Shown here: positions 8,501 through 20,000 of the stretch, one piece after another
How the letters are laid out: each line of letters opens with the position of its first letter
Position numbering within the stretch: position 1 is the first letter of the stretch
Position numbers and translations under genes: made by a program
Notes under the pieces: generated by a model
The model's input: only the letters and a program-made list of their open reading frames with translations
Told to the model about the DNA's origin: nothing
Database searches by the model: none
Source of the DNA: an uncultured Clostridia bacterium
GTDB lineage: Bacteria; Bacillota; Clostridia; Lachnospirales; Lachnospiraceae
Assembly (NCBI GenBank): GCA_947167565.1
Contig: CAMVIN010000011.1
Coordinates: forward strand, 1-33,028
Direction: 5' to 3'
Length of the DNA stretch: 33,028 nucleotides

Positions 8501-11029
8501 GGTAAACTGAGGCACTTGCACACCACCGGATGCCTTAATACCAATCAGTCCGGAACCACCATTTTGTTTCTCTCCATATCTAACATCATCAACATTCAGC
8601 TCTGCTCCCAGACCGACAATTCCATCATAATCATCTGCAGACAAAAATCCCAATCCCATTCTTCCGCCGAGAGAAATTGTATTATATGACTCTCCGTCAA
8701 TCTCTCGCTTGTTAAATGTTCCATTATTCAAATTGAAAATAAAACCGGATATTTTTTGTAGCGCTCCTGTAATACCTTTTTGAGTAATTTTAATAGGAGT
8801 CGCCTCTCCCTCTTCGGTCTCATCCGGATCAAGAGAATAGTTTTTACCATCTTTCAATTCAATAACTGACTCATATTCCCACATATTACGGGAAGCTCCG
8901 ATAATTCCTGTATCCCCATTCATACTAATACGGACACCATTCTTTTTATTATTTTTATCATAGGTATAATCAATCGAAAACTCTTCACCGCTAAAGTTGA
9001 GTATTCTGTTAATAATAATTTCTGTATCCGTTCCGTCTCCTGTTATTGGAATAAATGATTGATATGTATCTCCCTGTGTCTGATAGAGATTACCGGTGAC
9101 TGTCATCAAATAATTGTCATCAAGATTCTCCAATTCATCAGGATCCATCGTCTCGATTTTATATACATAGGAGTTTCCGCTCACTTCCTTTTTGATTGCC
9201 ACGGCCCCTACCGGAGGATTGACAAGATCCGGATCATCACTCATATAAAAAATCATATTCGGACTTGTTATCGTCTCCGGCAGTCCAATTTCTTCCGTTG
9301 TGAGCGAAGTCCCAGGCTTTATAATAAGCTGGTATCGTCCCACTGGTTTTTCATCAGTAAATCGAACAACCATCGCTGTCTTGTCAGAGTTGAAACTAAT
9401 CATAGAAGAATCAACTGTCTGGCTCTCTCCTGTCGTAAGATTCTTAAGTTGTAAATCCCACTCGGATTTATTAGTCAAAATATCAAATCCCTCACCTCGT
9501 ATCACAAAATTTCGGTTACCATTATAAAAAAGCTGTCCTGGCATACCTTTCAAAATTGAGATTGCCGGCTTCTTTCCAGTATACCCCGGAGCCAAAACCT
9601 TTCCCTTTGCAGAACAGAATGCCACTCTGTCCAGATAGGCAAAATCTCTCTCCTGCTCAGACGCTGCACTCGGATACACTTTTACGGCATACTGGAGATA
9701 ACGTATACTCTCCGGAAGTTTTTTAACATGAATCGTCCAGTTGATCACCTTCGTCTGACCGGTCTCAAAATTTGTTATATGGATAATATTTTTACCCTCA
9801 TTTTCATCACATGCAAGATTCTCAGAGTCCGCTGTCACATCATTGCTATCAACCTGCAGGTAATCCTCATCCAAAACAAGATGAACAACCACATTATCCC
9901 GGAACTCAGATGCCGGCAATGTATTGGCAACTTTGACCTGTAATTTGAGCGTATTATCCTTATATTTGGAGTTCTGCGTTCCAACCACATTTCCATTTGC
10001 ATCTTTTTCCAGTTCAAAGCTGTCTTTGTCCGCCTTGACACTAATCTGCATTGTCGAATTTTCTGTAATATTGTTGTTGGCACTAATTCCGTAATAAAAA
10101 CTGTAATTCTTCTTCTCTCCCGGCTTAATCTCATCCGGATTCCAGTACAGTGCAACTGCGCTGTCTGCTGTCGAATAATTCTTGTCATTATTGTCCACAA
10201 GGCTTAAATTCTCGTCCACCTCATATTTCCATCCGCAGGATGCCATGTCGTACCAGTGTCCAAAAACCATACTGTCAGGCGTTCCCGTCGAGGCGTCCAT
10301 ATAACCATAGGCTGCAACTCTCGGAGCATAATTATTATCAAGAGCTCGGAATTCTGTCGCAATCTCATTCTTTTTAAACTGCACAGCCTTTGTGTACTGC
10401 TTATAAGTTCCATTATTCGTATTCGATGCCATCTCATATACTGCATAGTCCTGGGACCCCAGACAGGTGTCAAGAATCATCCGAAGCCCCGCCTGGACAG
10501 ACTGTTCTGTATCACCATTCCCTGCATTTTCAATTGTATATGAAATCTGAATAGAACCCAGTTTTTCATCTTTGGAATCCATGAGCAGTTTAATCTTCTG
10601 TGTCACATTTACATTTTTTTCTTCAATGTGGTAAGTAGAAATAACACTTTCCCCTTCCACGTGCGGTTTTGTAATGAAACGATTCCCGGCGTCCTCATCT
10701 ACATTTCCATAAACATAGTCCTCGTCATCAATGTGCACCGTAGAAAATGAGGTATCGTCCCCCTCCGGTGTATACAGGAGTCTCTTGTTGTTATCTGTCT
10801 TAGTAAGGACATCTCCCTCAATGGTTTTTAATGTATAGCCGGCTGTATTTTTATTCACAGATAATGTCACAAAACTATTTCCTATTGTAATCGTCGAAGT
10901 ATCTTCACTACTGATAAATTCATTACTGATTGCCTGCGCTTTATCTGCTCCGACAACAGAACATAGCACAGACACCATCAATATAACGGAAAGAGTTCTT
11001 CTAATGATTCTATCCATCTTTGTTCTCAT
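2552..11029 (-). CDS. Giant secreted Ig-like multidomain protein A (2825 aa)
   Basis: A Sec signal peptide is clear: basic MRTKMDRIIRR, a hydrophobic core, and an AQA cleavage site after about residue 33. AAGGAGG lies 8 nt before the ATG. Regions visible in order: an unrecognised beta-rich N-terminal domain (about 34-330); an IPT/TIG-like segment (GQLFYNGNRNFVIRGEGFD); a glycine-rich amphipathic beta region (about 745-1090); a short Glu/Ala-rich helix; many Ig/FN3-like modules (for example DTAGPVLQVFTPQAGDSVSG and EASDKLSGLKQVSYVVDNG); an MBG-like repeat (YTYNGLPVSGY...VNAGKYDV); the WREFLNMITFGLFFKEKV module seen in Firmicute surface proteins; a Thr/Lys/Asp-rich linker; and a Lys-rich BIG2-like C-terminus. 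There is no LPXTG sorting signal or C-terminal membrane anchor, so wall attachment may be non-covalent. It is probably an adhesin or other surface structural protein. It is the second gene after protein B, 21 bp away. Confidence 0.85.
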   Translation of the reverse strand: MRTKMDRIIRRTLSVILMVSVLCSVVGADKAQAISNEFISSEDTSTITIGNSFVTLSVNKNTAGYTLKTIEGDVLTKTDNNKRLLYTPEGDDTSFSTVHIDDEDYVYGNVDEDAGNRFITKPHVEGESVISTYHIEEKNVNVTQKIKLLMDSKDEKLGSIQISYTIENAGNGDTEQSVQAGLRMILDTCLGSQDYAVYEMASNTNNGTYKQYTKAVQFKKNEIATEFRALDNNYAPRVAAYGYMDASTGTPDSMVFGHWYDMASCGWKYEVDENLSLVDNNDKNYSTADSAVALYWNPDEIKPGEKKNYSFYYGISANNNITENSTMQISVKADKDSFELEKDANGNVVGTQNSKYKDNTLKLQVKVANTLPASEFRDNVVVHLVLDEDYLQVDSNDVTADSENLACDENEGKNIIHITNFETGQTKVINWTIHVKKLPESIRYLQYAVKVYPSAASEQERDFAYLDRVAFCSAKGKVLAPGYTGKKPAISILKGMPGQLFYNGNRNFVIRGEGFDILTNKSEWDLQLKNLTTGESQTVDSSMISFNSDKTAMVVRFTDEKPVGRYQLIIKPGTSLTTEEIGLPETITSPNMIFYMSDDPDLVNPPVGAVAIKKEVSGNSYVYKIETMDPDELENLDDNYLMTVTGNLYQTQGDTYQSFIPITGDGTDTEIIINRILNFSGEEFSIDYTYDKNNKKNGVRISMNGDTGIIGASRNMWEYESVIELKDGKNYSLDPDETEEGEATPIKITQKGITGALQKISGFIFNLNNGTFNKREIDGESYNTISLGGRMGLGFLSADDYDGIVGLGAELNVDDVRYGEKQNGGSGLIGIKASGGVQVPQFTEAMPEKISGELEVDTIDHMYLVNVGGEMELATFEAEFELEIISSKHGVPVPNILDLKVGGIEPGVPIVFPPVIFLNGGRGSINGLYSLFYPGETDGWPDTSIKIGGQFSIVDIFKGWLNLELGTRSAAISGEEIEVAEMDIFRSIEGRFNWYDPISFEFSADLEIFKIIRGGVDCKFIIVGEDGTDLDISGRVAVVFPNVLLGKDLTVAGIALGGNKRRIYGSTTLLGVDLSFVYYFGGNKNSLKLDALDVPVAENNKNNDTMGIANAQCVATTEEEAEEKAKVAEEKAVSGTNKNIFSSSPYMSVVTGRFIGGSSESEAKELELKIDEDGKLIIKNVDKTRDELLKVYYDMKDGEQSELKVSDVKVALDKTAKEMVGIESDEDGVATNMDKANVAMGEDEKGKFIVLSFTKEELASEPEIAVYSDVATFSYAQLYKMGNVPKLDSVSASVDSGKLNVNLATNDAGNFTGKRIVYFSKTKEGSHDYKVAEIEDEDSMDAIEVPSEIPTGSYYVTVVMDGKSDGADCHCEEVSSEMVDYVNPKAPASKLTKISATSCGNAEANISVEGFDKNTMGGVFVEAYELDENGAKTGAPIEKFISADEMTDGAFQVKLSPKEEMGSNYIIAAYPANKLREEEFALGSETDSETVLIPYPEPATIEIGYTADSKEEVVEIPSQQEGGEPTKYTNQLFTEVPEQGIGIHITSDKEVQAKVYIDDVQVNDITTWSTEFPIIKLEDAEHNILRDGEHKIKVVAKTKSGDTSIQESSLRIDTAGPVLQVFTPQAGDSVSGSISFSGLVDAGSKLSLNIDDTDVDIASEDYENGSFKFKADIPSAEKNLISHKVKLTAEDEYGRKTEYNAELNTSKSLSVKRVYLKADGKEVDEGERIDASGKKEIALNLFAETEEGKEIELTSDMIDFESMSEEDDDNISIDENGLVKISGEGTMAVAAKYRLTDDFCYQSSVVIDSYKEKLRTKDAKEPVITDKNPAVTTISKGNSVTFSVEAVSEDNGTLTYEWFEKAGDGEFVKVGEGKDFEITPTCEVNQYEYYAAVTNTVRTTGISQATSYTEKKIVNVRGEASIEDFVIEGEKTTVSGVEYYMGNLSIRAKSEGGKVKLADGAEWQDEITLDNLVDGEHTVSILLFAADGREFEPVEYKFLIKNEVVTPQFDVSVDGESVNNQENAVVDNADVSVDIDSKGQTIDKISYTVTNGDKTTSGESENAKFNISVTDQGINSITITATVGKKDFVKRLSVIIYKKPEFEIEMPDEYTYNGLPVSGYDIKKNTTGAVTVYSKSESDSEYTEELPVNAGKYDVKFVLEQDDTNYYLGGTVEKKVTINKARQSLKFANDVYEKNIGEKIIISVGGVMVGDADKIHVTSSDNDIAEIDEDGMTYNEESRTVSIPVTVKTKGSAEITVEVDGNNNYKEASNFCSVQGIIGVSEEHPYTLDGKRGKNSWFVSAVTIEPTEGYTVSETADGEFGASYVITKQGEGVQPEKLYFKDSEGMVKEISIEEISIDVKAPTAAIKADKSVWREFLNMITFGLFFKEKVVVEVTEKTDDVSGVAQVLYYKSSSALDRTEIEALNNNDWSDSYVTIEPDSKAVVYAKIVDYAGNETIISTDGIIADSTPSLLTVTSDQNLENWVTEKKASIHVEASDKLSGLKQVSYVVDNGSAIEGSNSFDITDIEDGIHLIAIEAEDNAGNKSIETVQIKQDTTIPTVTLHESSDKSKIEITCNVGASGIKKVTLIRDGQESDITTSYKDGVAITDNAKYSVRVETVAGVIANQTIQITDYTSGKNTETKEEPKATDNKQTDNKDTTGKTTGDTKTESTVKTPKLETAEKTLKAGKTYKIKVNNANNETIRYVVSNKDKKVINVSGGIVRALKKGTATVNVVVGSNVLQLKVTVENNPKLSKKKLTVKKGKTKSIKVSGKVKDIKLKTSKIKIAKVSVTKAGKVKIKGLKKGKKTLKIKVNGVKTLKLKVIVK

Positions 11030-11050
11030 CTTTTCATCCTCCTTCTATTT

Positions 11051-14000
11051 CTAATTATTCACCACATGATAGATATGCATCGACTTATCTTTTAGTTTTA
11101 GCATTACTGTATAAGTTGCTTTCCTGTCAATTGTGAGCTCACTGCCTGTCAATTGTTTTGACTTATATTTCATCTGTGCCCCCGTATAATCTCCCTTTGC
11201 GTAGTACACTTTGGCCTTTTTCGGGATATTGGTAAATGTCAGAGTGTCCGTGGTAAAGGATACATATCCGTTTTTCTTAAATTCCTTGCCATTTGCTCCA
11301 AAGTTTTCAATCTCCGGATACTCTTTAATCTGCACCAGATATGTGGAAAATACAAATGTCTTCTTGCTGACTCTTCCCACCTCATCCTCTGCTTGAACGG
11401 TTGCACTGTAAGAATCCTTTTTGCTGAAATCTATTTCTTTCGGAATATTTATTTCAACATCAATGTTCTCACTCTCACTCATATCATCTGTCACACGAAT
11501 ATGCGTCAAAAGTTCTGCTTTCATCTGAGCTATCTTATCGTCATCTGAGTCGCCGCTCAGTGTATCTAGATTGACACTGATATTTTCGCTCTGTACCACA
11601 ATTTCCGGTGCCTCGCCGTCAATTCCGGCTATTTCAATTTCTTTTGTAGACTTATTTCCCGCCTCATCTGTCGCTGTAATAGCATAGGTGCCGTTCTTTG
11701 TGATGACAAAAGATTTCTCTTCATCCGCACTCACTTCCTCATGCGTTCCATTGAGAAGAATTGTTCCCGCCTCATTGATTGAAACTTTGACGGTCTTCTC
11801 AGTTGCCACAGAGCTGTTAAAATCTGATACCGCAATGACCGGTGCCTCTTTATCTACATCAATCGTAATACTCTCCGTTGATCTAAGTTTTGCCATATTA
11901 TATGCTGTAACCTCAATTGTCGATGTTTCACTCACATAAAATGTTGCAGTTTTTGTAAGAACAATACTCTGTCCATCATCGGATTCTTCTGCCTGAATCT
12001 CACTCTCACTATATCCGGTTACCGGCACATTGAGATTGATGCTGATATTATCAGAATCTGTCGTGTCAGTCTTTGGAGTATAGTATTTTGCAAGCATTTT
12101 GTCTGTTATCGTCGCTGTCACCCTGTACTTGTTCTCACCAGCCATATACTCCTTCTTAAGGGCAATCTGTGGTGCACTCGAATCTGATTTAATTGCGTTT
12201 GTAGAAACCGTATACTCTGCCTGGCTACCGTTGCCTGCTGTCGCCACAAGCCGCACCGTATCATTTCGGTCAAATAAGATATAAGCTGTGTCGCCTTTGG
12301 CATAATATTTCAGATCAGATTCCTTATTATCCGTACCATATAACATCAATTTTTCTAATGTCATATTCGCTTTTATTTCTACAATCTGTGTTTGATTCCA
12401 ATCCGGATTTTCCGGAGTTCTTCCGCCTTCTGACTCGGTGAGTATCAGCGGTTCTCTGTCAACATTTACTTTCTTTGTCACAACATTGGCTATATTGCCC
12501 TTGGAGTCTTTCAACTTAAACGTAAAGTTTCCGGACTGGGTAAACATGTGATAGTACTCTTTTGTACCATCTGTCTTTTCCAACACCTGGACACCCTCTA
12601 AATCACGGAATGTAACGCCCTCTGCCAAATCAATATAGGCTTTCGTCCGTGTCAGACCGCAACGCACATATCTGACAGTTCCTGTGACATTGGCATCCTC
12701 GACAATATTTTTGACTGTAATCTTCTGTACCGTCGAATTGCCACTCACATCTGTCACGGTCACAGTCGCCGTGTCATTGTCTGTAAATTCTACCAACATC
12801 GGATCATTTTCATCTAATGATGCCTTTCCGTTATCGCTCTCCACTGAGATAGAAACCGGATTCAGTCCCCCATTCTCTCCAAAGTCAAGGGCCTGAACTT
12901 TTGCGAGAACTCTCGAAGTCGTAGTCGGGGCTGCCAGTATACTTTCATTTGCAGTGCCCTCTGTTGCGTTTTCCGTGACATTGATTACCTGCTCATCATT
13001 CTTCAGATAATAGTTCACACCAACAATTACCGGCGCAGTCTTATCATCCGAATCCGTTTCTCGCTCGCTGATACAAGAAACCGTGGCCGGAATTTCTTTT
13101 ATTACACCATTCGGATATTTCACCTTGAAATTATAAGTTCCATTTGTATAGAACGTGTGCATCTCGCCATCAGCCGAGAGTATCTCCGAACCATCCGGAA
13201 CGATAAGTTTTGCTGTGACCGGATCATACTGGTTTGATTCATCGGTATCTGTGAGAAGTCTTGAATACTCCACTTCATATTCATCCGAGATATCACTGAA
13301 TCCATCTACCACATAAGTCATCTCTTCTGTCTTGTACTCACCATCCTCATATCCGGTGTATACTTTAATTTTAAATGAGGTATTCGCCGTCACAACAGCT
13401 TTCGCATATTTGTACACACTGACGTCTTTTTCATCCGCATCTACTTCAACACCATCCTTCTCCAATGCCTCTTTCATAGAGACAATGCGAAGTGCATCCT
13501 CTGTAGGAGTGATGGTGTACCCATCTCCCGTCAGATTTTCAAACGTCATACCATATGCGTTTTTATAGCCGCTATCCATAACAACTATCACTTTGCCATC
13601 TTCCTCTGTGGTCTTTTCAATATCCGGCATCCATGATTTGTCAAAGCCCTCATAAGTAACTGTCTTTTCACCCTCATTGCCTAAAAGATCCTCATACTTG
13701 ATGGAATATTTACCACTTTTATCTGTGTTAAACCCAGTTGACAGAGTAAATTCCTGAGAATCCTTTGCACTGTCAACATCTTTAATTTTCAGCGGCTGAT
13801 TGAACTTCAATTTCTGCTTATTCGTGTTGTCCACCTGTTTGAATGTGATAATCTCACCATTCTGTGCAGGCACTTTGTAGCCGACCGTATAATAGGTATA
13901 AATTCCTGTTCCGTTTCCAAAGCGGAATGTCACTACATAATTCTCATCCTTTTCTGAAGCCGGAAGAAGAATATTCGCTTCCACTTTATAAGCACCTTCT

Positions 14001-17000
14001 GCATCCTCGCTCTCCGAGCATACCACATTGACGCAGCCGGTATCTTTTACTGTGTCACCGATTCCTGCCTTGGTCCATATATTAGAGCAGTCCATGCTCT
14101 CATCTGTAATCTTATTCAGTTTCTTATAAGTATCAGAACTCAGTGCATACTCTGCATAGACCTCATTTCCTGTACCCGGTTTCACCAAGAATTCCAGATG
14201 ATTATTCTTTGCCACTGTATCATCATTCTCGTAAACGATTTCCGGCAAATCCGTCTTCTCATAAATACTATTCTGCTCACTCACCACCCCGGTAAAAGCC
14301 GCATCGCCGGAATAGTTCTTTATCTCTGCCTCAACCGATTCATCAGCAGTCACTTTCTCAATTTCCGGTGCTTTCAACTCAGTGATATTGTCACTCAGTT
14401 TTATCGTAGTCTGGTTTCCAAGTTTGTCTTCAATCACAATTTTATCCTGAGACAGATCGGTCACAGTCTTCTCGTATTCAAAAATTGGTGTCTTATTTTC
14501 TGTTGTTGTCTCCTCCCCTGTCTCTTCATCCAGAGTCGTTACCGATTCCACAACATTAATATCCTCGGCAACAGACATATTATCGCTGGCGGTAAAGCAT
14601 CTCACATAAGTCTTATCATCCTTAGTAAATGTATAAAACTTCGCCTGTGGTGCCTCGTTGTCCACATATAATTTCTGCACCGCGTAATTACTCTCATTAC
14701 CGGCATAATTAATCATTTTCGCAATCAGATAAATTGTGCTGTCATCCGTCTCCGGAACATTCGCCTTAAAGGTATAGCAATTTACCCTCTTCTCCTCGCC
14801 CCACTCGAACATCTTCTTCGCGCGGTAGATTTTATTACACGAATCAGTGACATCATATTCATCAAAATCAGCGATTTTCTCCTCGACTCCCTCCTTAACA
14901 TTTCCGTAACTGTCCACCCATTCAGACGAGACAAAAGCATATCGAATCTTGCTCGACAGATACTCCTTCTCCCGGTCAGACATATCCGGCCAAATCTTAT
15001 CTTCATCGATAAAGGCACATTCAATTACAGAATTCGTGTCCGGGTCTGCCGATTCCTTACAAGACTTTACTGTCTTGGCAGATAATTCGTTAAATCGGTA
15101 AATCGTACAATCATAGGTATAGCCGTTCTCCCCGTCACCGTCCCAATCTTCACCTTCCTTGTACAGCATACGGTTTTGCTGATCGAAATAGCAGACCGGA
15201 TAATCAGAATCATAATGATTATATATTTTTAGGTAAGATTTTGCCTCCTCTGATTTATCATTTATTTTTTTAGTTCCATCCTGTTTTTCTATAAACTCCA
15301 ATTTGCCGGATGGAGCTTTCGTATCATAACCAAAAACCGCAAGCGGAATCTCACATGTAGTATAATCCAAAGTATCGTCATCACCCCATTCATAGTTATA
15401 ATGATCCGCACTCGTAATCATGATTTGATTGCCATCATCATCGGTCATGTTCGTTGCAATCTGCACAAACGCCCCGTAAAGCCCCTCCTCCGGAAGTGTG
15501 TAGTCTGTTATCTCATTGCCGTCTTCATCCGTTGATGTCGTCTCAATATAAGCATTGAGGTCAGCTGTGATTCCGAGACACGTTACATAATCCCCATTGC
15601 CCTTATGTCTCTCATATTTAACTTCAGAAAAATTACTTGGCAACGGAATTTTTCTCACACATTCTCCTGCTTTTCGATATTCCGTATTTCCGCTAAAATA
15701 AGAACCTTCAATTGTCTTCTCTACAGGATAAATATAGATATAGGAATTTGAGAAGTCAATATCCTTCTCCACATCCAAATATTCTGATACGTCATCCTGC
15801 AATACAAGTGTGACCGGTTCGTATCTCCCGCTCTGATAAGGTACTTGATAGTTATAATAATCATTGGAAGCGCAGTATCCGTTCAGCGAGTTATAGAACG
15901 GACAGAACTCCAAAAACAGATTATAGGTATTCGCATAAGAGGTATTATTATTCATCTGCATATCATAATAATACGCCGACCTCTTTACAAAACACTCATC
16001 CAAAATATTGACATTATAGTGTTCTCCAAAGAGGAACTGGTCAATCTCCTTCGTCCTGGCCGGTTCAAGCTCATTTCCATTTTCATCCTTGGAACGGGTC
16101 TTAACAGTCTTACCTTCTACAATCTTGTAATCATATTTTGTCACTACCTTCGTTCTCTCCGTATAAGCGCTAAAACCAATCTGATATGTCCAAAGCCAGG
16201 AAGCGCCGCCAAAGACATTAAAATCGTCCGGAGGACCAAGATTGATATAGGCAGAGGCAATCTCCTCCTCTGTCATCTCATTTGCCTTTTTCCCTCCAAT
16301 CTTTATGCTCCCATAAAGGCTCTCCGACACATATTTCAACGGAATTTTGGAAGAATCAAATATATACCCCTTTGCAATCACATCTGCCGGTATGGTTCCA
16401 TATATATAAGTTGGAAGATCACCTCTGATAAATCGGGCAGCGGCACTCCACCCGATGCAGACATTTTCTGCCGTGCTACCAAGATCAAATTTGTACTTAT
16501 TACTTCTCTTAAAGTTGCCGTTTGCCAAAAGCGATCCATCGACCGGCGCTATCGTTATTTTATCTTTAAGCGCATTAAACTCATCAGAATCTTTACTGAT
16601 AACCCCCTCATAAGTAACTCGTTCTACCTGGCCCAAATCCTTCACCACGGTTTTGTACCCCGGTGTGTCCGATGTATCCATTGTAAAATCAGTCTTCTCA
16701 AATTCATCACCGGATGACGCCTTATAGACAACTCCCCCATCAGCCTTATAGGTTATAAAGAGTGTTTTGTCAAATACTGAGCGGGCAGGAACTGTAGTAT
16801 ATACAAGTATCGTACCGGATGTGCTTCCACTGACACTACTTGCTCTGACCACAATCTCAAAATCTTTATCCTCCAGTGTATAGGACATAGTTCCATCATC
16901 TCCGGAGTCCTCATCCGCTTTCTGAACTTTTCCCTTTAATGAAAAATGATATCTGTAGTCCTCACTGTTGAAGTATTCATCCTCAAACTGAAAACAAGTA

Positions 17001-20000
17001 ATATTATCCTTTGTATAGTTATCATCTTTGCATAATGAGTCAAGATCATTCACAGTCACCGGGCGGTTTTCATTCGATGAAATCTCATTTATCTCTTCTG
17101 TCACTTCCGGATCCGCAAAATAAAGTTTGAAATCTTTCAAATCAAATTCTTTATTCATTTTATTGATAGAGATCATCTTGTACAGAGTTCCGTCCTCTTC
17201 CTTGTCTTTATCCGCATACATCTCCTCCACGACCGGTTCCTCCGACAGAGATCGCACGTTAAAACTTGCAAAATAAAGCGGCAGTTCCAGAGTTTTTTCG
17301 CATTTTGTCATATTCCCCGCACCGTCGTAGACACAGAACGTGATCGGGACACTGATTTTGTCAATTCCCGACTCGACAGCAGGATTGTCCTTATCCCTTT
17401 TAGCAGAAATGGTAATCGGTATACTGTTGCTTGAATTACTTGTCTGGATATTAATATTATTACAGGAGTACCCCTCTCCATTTTTTACTTTCTTTGAATC
17501 AATGACTCCATCACTATTCGAGACAGTAATCTCCACGTTTCCATTGACTTTTCCCACTTCCACACTGGCCTTATCGAGTCCTGAAATATCATAATAAAGC
17601 GAATAATTCTGATATCTTGATTTATCAGAAAAAGTGTATGTCACCTTAGACGTTGCGGTTCCAATCTCGTATTCCTTTGTATTATTAACACTTCCCTTTA
17701 CCGTAGGGGAATCCATATCCACTCCCACATAGGAACTCTGCAATCCGTTGGCTACTGTGGTTTTTTCCCCATTCTCGTCCTCCGTAAATACACCAAAATT
17801 CTTCCCTGTACTGCTCATCACTTTTCCGGTCTCACTCTTTATTGTCCCATTAAAATAGAGATAATTGATGCTATGGGCAAGATGCTCAGAAGCATCATAA
17901 TTCACTGCAAAAAAACCGCCGAGAAGACACAATTTATCAACATTAACTTTTGAAGCCACTTTCACCTTATACTTAATCACGGAATTATTCACAGACGAAT
18001 CGTCATTGATCTGAAGCATGGCCTTTTCCGAGTCAGATGTCGTGTCAATCTCATCGGACTCTCCATACTTCACAACACGATAAATCGTTTCACCGTTTTC
18101 ATCCGTACCTACTCTCACCTGACAGATATCAATAAATCCGCCGTTAGCCACTCGCTTAGTGGTCGCCACCCCATTATTATTCCTGCACTCATATATAACA
18201 GTCGGAAGGTTTTTCAATTCTACAGAACCGCCTGAATATTTTGTCCATCCGTCCGGATCGAACTCATCATTCGTATTCAGCGCGATCTGACTCTCATCGA
18301 ACACACGGTAATAGACCTCCAGATCCTCTCCGGACTCAGTTCCCGTTATCTTCATCGTCGCAGTTCCCTTATGGTTATCAGTCACTGTCGTTCCCTCGTC
18401 CACAAAAGAATTCGCCACATTCGAATCATCAACTTTCAATTCTGCATTGAGGGGAACCATCTTCGAATCGGAATAGGTTCCATCAGAAACGACTGTTCCG
18501 TCAAAATTTTTCACTGTCGAATCCGAGAGCAAATCTGTAAAATTCTTAAAATCATTCAAATAAAATTTCGGCGTTTCAAGTGTCTCATCCAACTTACAAT
18601 TAAACACCACATCAACATTTATATAATCTCCCGGCTTCACATATTTCTTGCCGTCCTCAGAAGTAATGACCACTTCTTTAATTGCCGGAGAAGATCCGTC
18701 ATAGACCGGAACCCTGTTTGCCGGTTTTCCATTCTGATCGGTTCCCTTAACTGACTGAAGCGGAAAACTTCTTGCTACAGCAACCCGATTCCCCGACAAA
18801 TCAGTAATAGCTCCCTTAAAAAAGTCTTCTTTCGAACTTCTTTTGTAATTAGGGTAAACACCCTTCAAGGATTTTTCCTGCTCCTCATAATAGGAATATG
18901 GCATCAGCCCTTTATAGAGCCACTCCATGTTGCCTGTTCTTGATTTTCTGTCCATCTGCTCTGACAGAGCAGCAATAGAAAAGGTTCTCGCCTTCCACTT
19001 GCTCATATCAATTTTAAAAATCAGACAACTATCTTTGCTGACATTTCCATTCAACTCTCCGCTCATAGTTCCGTAGTAATCCGCATAGATCGTCGAATCA
19101 CTACTGTTTTGTTCTACATTTGTAGAATCAGTTGTCGAGAGCGCCAGCCTCGGATACGCACGGAGACCATATGCTATATATTTATATTGCTGATACACTT
19201 TTTCCAGTGTCTCTGTATCAGAATAAATCATTTTGTTCAATTTTACGCTTCCATCAAACTGCATGACAACATACATATCATCAGCATCAGAAGGAGTATA
19301 TTTCAACGTAGCCTGTGGATCCCCGTTCTTTTCTATGTAAGTCGCCTGTGAACCGGCTGGCAACGGCATCTTTGTCAGATACACTTTCGACAGGGCAGCC
19401 TCCGGCTCTGTCATCGTACACTTGAGTTCAGACAGAGATGCCTTGCCTCCCATATTGGTTATTCTGATTATAATGTTTTCCCCTAAATCAGAAACTTTAA
19501 TCTCACCGGTCAGCGAGACAGCTTTCCCATAAGAGGTAATATACTTTGAATTTATTACTTTATCCTGAACACCGTCTGACGAATTTATAATATCAACCTT
19601 CAAAAAGATACTCTGGGCATAGCTGACATTCGCGCTAAACGCATACTGAATTGTTGAGAGATCCTTGTCCTTAAAATATTCTACATTTATAGTCTTCACA
19701 AATACGCCTTGAGAATCCATTGACAAAAGATTTGGCATTTTGTCATAGTTTACACCGCTTGTATTTGCCACATCAACACTCCCATTTGTGGCATCCATGT
19801 AGTTCTTGCTGCCACCCCCATTCGATACATAGGAAATAAGATCTGTGCCACCGGCACTCTTTATCAAATTGTTTTTTTCATTAATGTCACTCTTGAAACT
19901 GTTTTCCATTTTTTTTACCGTAATCATGTCATAGCCGTCTGAAAAGCCCATGTTACAGTAAAAACTGGAGTATAAACCATCTCTTGTCGTGATATACTCT

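Noticed and set aside
14198-14671. A 157-codon plus-strand frame with a hydrophobic, Cys/Leu-rich product
   Set aside because: It lies wholly antisense to giant protein B and shows the composition of a reverse-frame shadow; no promoter or start signal.
15845-16717. A 290-codon open frame on the plus strand
   Set aside because: It is antisense to the Tyr/Asn-rich part of giant protein B. It is rich in Ile and Arg, has no domain and lacks a good ribosome-binding site.
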